From JAABRT01 sp038259155 (lineage in GTDB: Bacteria > Gemmatimonadota > Gemmatimonadetes > Gemmatimonadales > Gemmatimonadaceae): a stretch of 9,636 bases of DNA. The stretch covers positions 1-9,636 of the forward strand of contig JBBSPE010000161.1 in NCBI GenBank assembly GCA_038259155.1, written 5' to 3'. How positions within the stretch are numbered: the first letter of the stretch is position 1; each line of letters opens with the position of its first letter. This document shows positions 7,276 through 9,636 of the stretch, one piece after another. A program made the position numbers and the translations under genes. The notes beneath the pieces are model-generated. The model was not told the origin of the DNA and ran no database searches. It was given only the letters and a program-made list of their open reading frames with translations.

Positions 7276-7714
7276 GCGCGAGCGAGGATGGCGTGAATGG
7301 ATCAGGAAGCAGGTCGGCGAGCGACCAACGTGCGATGACACCGGATGCCGTGACACTCACGACCTCCAGCGTCGGATTGAACTCGACCAGCGCCTGTCGG
7401 CAGATTCCGCACGGAGGCGCCGGCACTTCGGCGTCGGAGACGATCACCACGCGGGTGAACAGGCGAGCACCGGCCGTGACGGCCGCGCCAAGTGCGCTGC
7501 GTTCAGCGCAGACGCCCGCCGGATAGCTGGCGTTCTCCACATTGCAGCCGGCGAACCGGACCCCGCTCGCCGCCTCAAGTACCGCGCCGACCCGAAACTG
7601 CGAGTACGGTGCCCAGGCGTTGGCCTGCGCCGCTCGCGCCTCCTGAATGTGTGCCTGCAGCTCGGACGCAATGGACGACCGCTCGGACGCCGTGGTCGGC
7701 GGCACGCCGCTCAT
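7268..7714 (-). CDS. cdd: Cytidine deaminase
   Basis: This cytoplasmic enzyme deaminates cytidine and deoxycytidine to uridine and deoxyuridine in pyrimidine salvage. The 148 residues fit the short homotetrameric class. YSQFRVGAVL (37-46) is followed by GCNVENASY (56-64), with substrate-contacting Asn58 and Glu60. CAER (69-72) gives zinc ligand Cys69 and proton-shuttling Glu71. PCGICRQ (101-107) gives zinc ligands Cys102 and Cys105. The C-terminal LADLLPDPF is also typical. I chose the ATG at 7714, which overlaps the deoB stop as ATGA; an in-frame start at 7759 would add 15 residues inside deoB. No Shine-Dalgarno precedes 7714, so translation probably depends on coupling. Its place directly after deoB fits joint use of nucleosides. 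Confidence 0.96.
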   Translation of the reverse strand: MSGVPPTTASERSSIASELQAHIQEARAAQANAWAPYSQFRVGAVLEAASGVRFAGCNVENASYPAGVCAERSALGAAVTAGARLFTRVVIVSDAEVPAPPCGICRQALVEFNPTLEVVSVTASGVIARWSLADLLPDPFTPSSLAHA

Positions 7715-8955
7715 TCGGCGACGAGGCTTGGGAGGAAGGACCGCCCGTGACCACGCCACGTCAGGCCGAACCAGTCCGAGACGGTGGCGCCGACGTCGGC
7801 GAAGCTCTCACGGACCCCCAAGGGACCGGGCTGTACCTTGGGGCCGGCCACCAGCAGCGGCACGCGCTCGCGCGCGTGATCGGTGGACGCCGTGGTCGGG
7901 TCGTTCCCGTGGTCAGCCGTAATGAAAAGCAGGTCATCCTCCCGAAGAGCCTCGAGCAGGCGCGGTAGCACCGCGTCAAAAGCGGCCAGCGCACCAGCAA
8001 AACCGGGCCCGTCGTTGCGATGCCCGAACAATTGATCGAAATCTACCAGATTGGCGAAGCAGAACCCATGCTCGGCGGTGTGGAGCCACCCAAGTATGTG
8101 TTGGACACCATCAGCATTGTCCACGGTGTGCTCTGATTCGAGATTTCTTCCGGCAAACAGATCGTCCACCTTCCCCACCCCCTGCCGGGGTACGCCGGCC
8201 GCTGCCAGCGCATCGAGCAGCGTTGGCGCCGGCGCCGGCAGCGAGAAGTCCCGCCGGTTGGTGGTCCGCGCAAAGTGTCCGTCCCGACCGCTGAACGGGC
8301 GCGCGATCACCCGGGACACGTCGTGCGGAGGCACCAGTAGCTCGCGCGCGGTCTCACAGGCCCGGTAGAGCTCGTCCAGCGGGATCCACTCCTCGTGCGC
8401 AGCAATCTGGAAGACCGAGTCCGCCGAGGTGTACACGATCCAGGAGCCCGTCTCGCGCTGCGCCTCGGCGTACTCCTGGATCACGTCGGTCCCGCTCGCG
8501 ACCCGATTCGCGAGTACGCCACGTCCGGTGCGGGCCACGAACGCCTCGATGACCGCGGCAGGGAAACCCATCGGGTAGGTGGGAAACGGGCGGTCCAGGC
8601 ACACGCCGGCCAGCTCCCAATGCCCTGTCGTGGAATCCTTGCCGGCCGACTGGGGGAGTGCGGCGCCCCACGCACCGTTCGGTGCAGCGATCTCGGGTAC
8701 GCCCTCGAGGAGCGCGATCCGTCCGAGGCCGAGCGCCGCGAGGTTGGGCACATGCAGTCCGCCTTGCTGCCGCGCGAGGTTGCCCAAGGTGTTGCTCCCG
8801 GCATCGCCGTAGGCCGCGGTATCTGGGGCTTCCCCAATTCCCACACCGTCCAAGACGAGGAGCAAGGCACGGCGCCGGCCGAGGACGGCGTGCTCGGCCT
8901 GCGGGAGGGGCGCGGACGACTCGGACGAGGTTTGTGGTGTTGTTGGAGCAGTCAT
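7711..8955 (-). CDS. deoB: Phosphopentomutase
   Basis: DeoB interconverts (deoxy)ribose 1-phosphate and 5-phosphate, feeding sugars from nucleoside breakdown into central metabolism. It belongs to the alkaline-phosphatase superfamily and uses two metal ions. The 414 residues contain LLLVLDGVGIGEAPD (metal ligand Asp36), GKDSTTGHWE (105-114), SGTDVIQEY, VYTSADSVFQIAAHEE (174-189), NLVDFDQLFGHRND (Asp307, His312), ITADHGND (Asp348, His349) and TDHARERVPLL (His360). The whole matches B. cereus DeoB, but Ser108 stands where the phosphorylated Thr85 is found there. A Ser/Thr/Pro-rich extension of about 23 residues precedes the conserved core. The ATG at 8955 overlaps the alr stop (ATGA) and has GAGGGG just upstream; a start at 8994 would lie inside alr. 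The gene sits in an operon with alr and cdd. Confidence 0.96.
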   Translation of the reverse strand: MTAPTTPQTSSESSAPLPQAEHAVLGRRRALLLVLDGVGIGEAPDTAAYGDAGSNTLGNLARQQGGLHVPNLAALGLGRIALLEGVPEIAAPNGAWGAALPQSAGKDSTTGHWELAGVCLDRPFPTYPMGFPAAVIEAFVARTGRGVLANRVASGTDVIQEYAEAQRETGSWIVYTSADSVFQIAAHEEWIPLDELYRACETARELLVPPHDVSRVIARPFSGRDGHFARTTNRRDFSLPAPAPTLLDALAAAGVPRQGVGKVDDLFAGRNLESEHTVDNADGVQHILGWLHTAEHGFCFANLVDFDQLFGHRNDGPGFAGALAAFDAVLPRLLEALREDDLLFITADHGNDPTTASTDHARERVPLLVAGPKVQPGPLGVRESFADVGATVSDWFGLTWRGHGRSFLPSLVAE

Positions 8956-9636
8956 TGTGCCCCTCGATACACGCGAGGCAGGCGCAGGCGCCATCCCACG
9001 AGCAGCTCGTAGGACGAGATGCCGCCCTGCGCCGCCAGCGCGTCGATCGTGATGGTCGGCGTTTCAGGCGTCGCGGCGTCAGGAGACGGCACCCACGCTC
9101 GACCCAACACGGTGACCACGTCACCGAGCGCGCACGGCACGTCCGTCACGTCCAGCATGGTCATGTCCATGGCCACGGTGCCGGCCACTGGCGCCGGTGA
9201 ACCCGACACCAGCATGCGACCCACATTTGAAAACGCCCGACGATAGCCGTCGGCGTGCCCAATCGCGACGGTGGCAATGCGACTGGGACGGCTGGCGGTC
9301 CACGTTGCGCCATAACTCACCGTCTCACCGGTGGGCACGTCGCGCAGTTCGATGACCCGGGCGTACACGTGTGCCACTGGCTGCAGACCTAGCACGCCAA
9401 CAGAGGGTGACCCATAGAGTGCGATGCCCGGACGAGCGAGGCCACGCGCAGCCGGCGCCCGGACATGCAGCGAGAGCGACGCGTCGATGTGGCGCAGAAC
9501 GTCTGACGGCAGCCCCAACGCGGCCACCGCCTGCTCGAATCGCAGCTCCTGCGCGACGCGCGAGCCGTCGGCGGCATCGGCCGAGTGAAAGTGCGTGAAG
9601 ACGCCCTGGGGCGGGTGCTCGGCCACCACCTCGCGC
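8952..9636 (-). CDS. alr: Alanine racemase, C-terminal part (5' end outside window)
   Basis: This PLP enzyme makes D-alanine from L-alanine for peptidoglycan. The reading frame is open to the window edge (codons for Arg-Glu precede the GTG at 9629), so the N-terminus with the PLP-binding lysine is missing. Visible landmarks, numbered from that GTG, are THFHSADAADG (12-22) and RHIDASLS (46-53), whose Ser51 aligns with the phosphate-binding Ser. ARPGIALYG (65-73) follows, with Arg66 for the pyridine nitrogen. Next come VSYGATWTA (104-112), IGHADGYRR (123-131), AMDMTMLDVTD, and near the end SSYELLVGWRLRLPRVY. The oddity is His125: the family has the catalytic Tyr here (GYADGY or GYGDGY). A short Pro/Thr-rich insertion (PSPDAATPETPT) lies before the C-terminal segment. 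The stop overlaps the deoB start as ATGA. The family is certain; racemase activity is less so because of His125. Confidence 0.93.
   Translation of the reverse strand, partial: REVVAEHPPQGVFTHFHSADAADGSRVAQELRFEQAVAALGLPSDVLRHIDASLSLHVRAPAARGLARPGIALYGSPSVGVLGLQPVAHVYARVIELRDVPTGETVSYGATWTASRPSRIATVAIGHADGYRRAFSNVGRMLVSGSPAPVAGTVAMDMTMLDVTDVPCALGDVVTVLGRAWVPSPDAATPETPTITIDALAAQGGISSYELLVGWRLRLPRVYRGAQ
8960..8965 (-). promoter_or_regulatory. Ribosome-binding site of deoB
   Basis: GAGGGG is followed by CACA and then the ATG at 8955-8953. This is the best Shine-Dalgarno in the window. It decides the start in favour of 8955 over the longer in-frame start at 8994. It lies inside the last codons of alr. 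Confidence 0.6.

Noticed and set aside
7276..7356. Longer N-terminus for the lipoprotein (start at 7356)
   Set aside because: It would overlap cdd by 89 bases and put 27 extra residues before the signal sequence. The start at 7275 gives an 8-base overlap and a normal lipoprotein signal layout.
6668..7750. 360-codon plus-strand frame opposite the lipoprotein and cdd genes
   Set aside because: It is Ser/Thr/Arg-rich with no motif and crosses the junction of two well-supported minus-strand genes; it is a shadow.
8956..8994. Longer N-terminus for DeoB (start at 8994)
   Set aside because: The start at 8955 has a GAGGGG site and an ATGA overlap with alr. The longer form has neither and lies within alr.

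Overview
The window reads as chromosomal housekeeping DNA from a high-GC Gram-negative bacterium. Gemmatimonadota is my best guess, from the lipoprotein, the outer-membrane barrel with an 'LEAQ'-type signal-peptide end, and the mix of gene types; I cannot confirm this without a search. Every supported gene lies on the minus strand, so transcription runs from high to low coordinates. No RNA genes, CRISPR array, insertion sequence, phage gene or tRNA-like attachment site was seen.

In transcription order there are two blocks. Block A (9636 to 4781) holds the 3' part of alr (alanine racemase), deoB (phosphopentomutase), cdd (cytidine deaminase), a large putative lipoprotein and a FadL/PorV-like outer-membrane barrel protein. 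Three of its four junctions are 4-base ATGA stop/start overlaps and the fourth is an 8-base overlap, so the block is almost certainly one translationally coupled operon. It joins cell-wall precursor supply (D-Ala), nucleoside and deoxyribose salvage, and a surface-exported protein pair of unknown role.

Block B (4729 to 1) holds miaB (tRNA ms2i6A methylthiotransferase), a 142-base gap, comEC (DNA uptake channel with a metallo-beta-lactamase domain), a small HELAH zinc peptidase-like protein, and the 5' part of fbp (class I fructose-1,6-bisphosphatase). comEC overlaps the peptidase gene, and the peptidase stop codon lies within the ribosome-binding site of fbp, so comEC-peptidase-fbp also looks like a coupled unit.

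The coding is dense. The only gaps are 3235-3376, 4730-4780 and 466-475. I see no clearly novel multi-gene system. The most interesting points are residue-level departures in well-known enzymes (His in place of the catalytic Tyr of alanine racemase, Ser in place of the phospho-Thr of phosphopentomutase, Arg inside the DPLDGSS metal motif of FBPase), the coupled lipoprotein/barrel pair, and a possible leaderless start of miaB.
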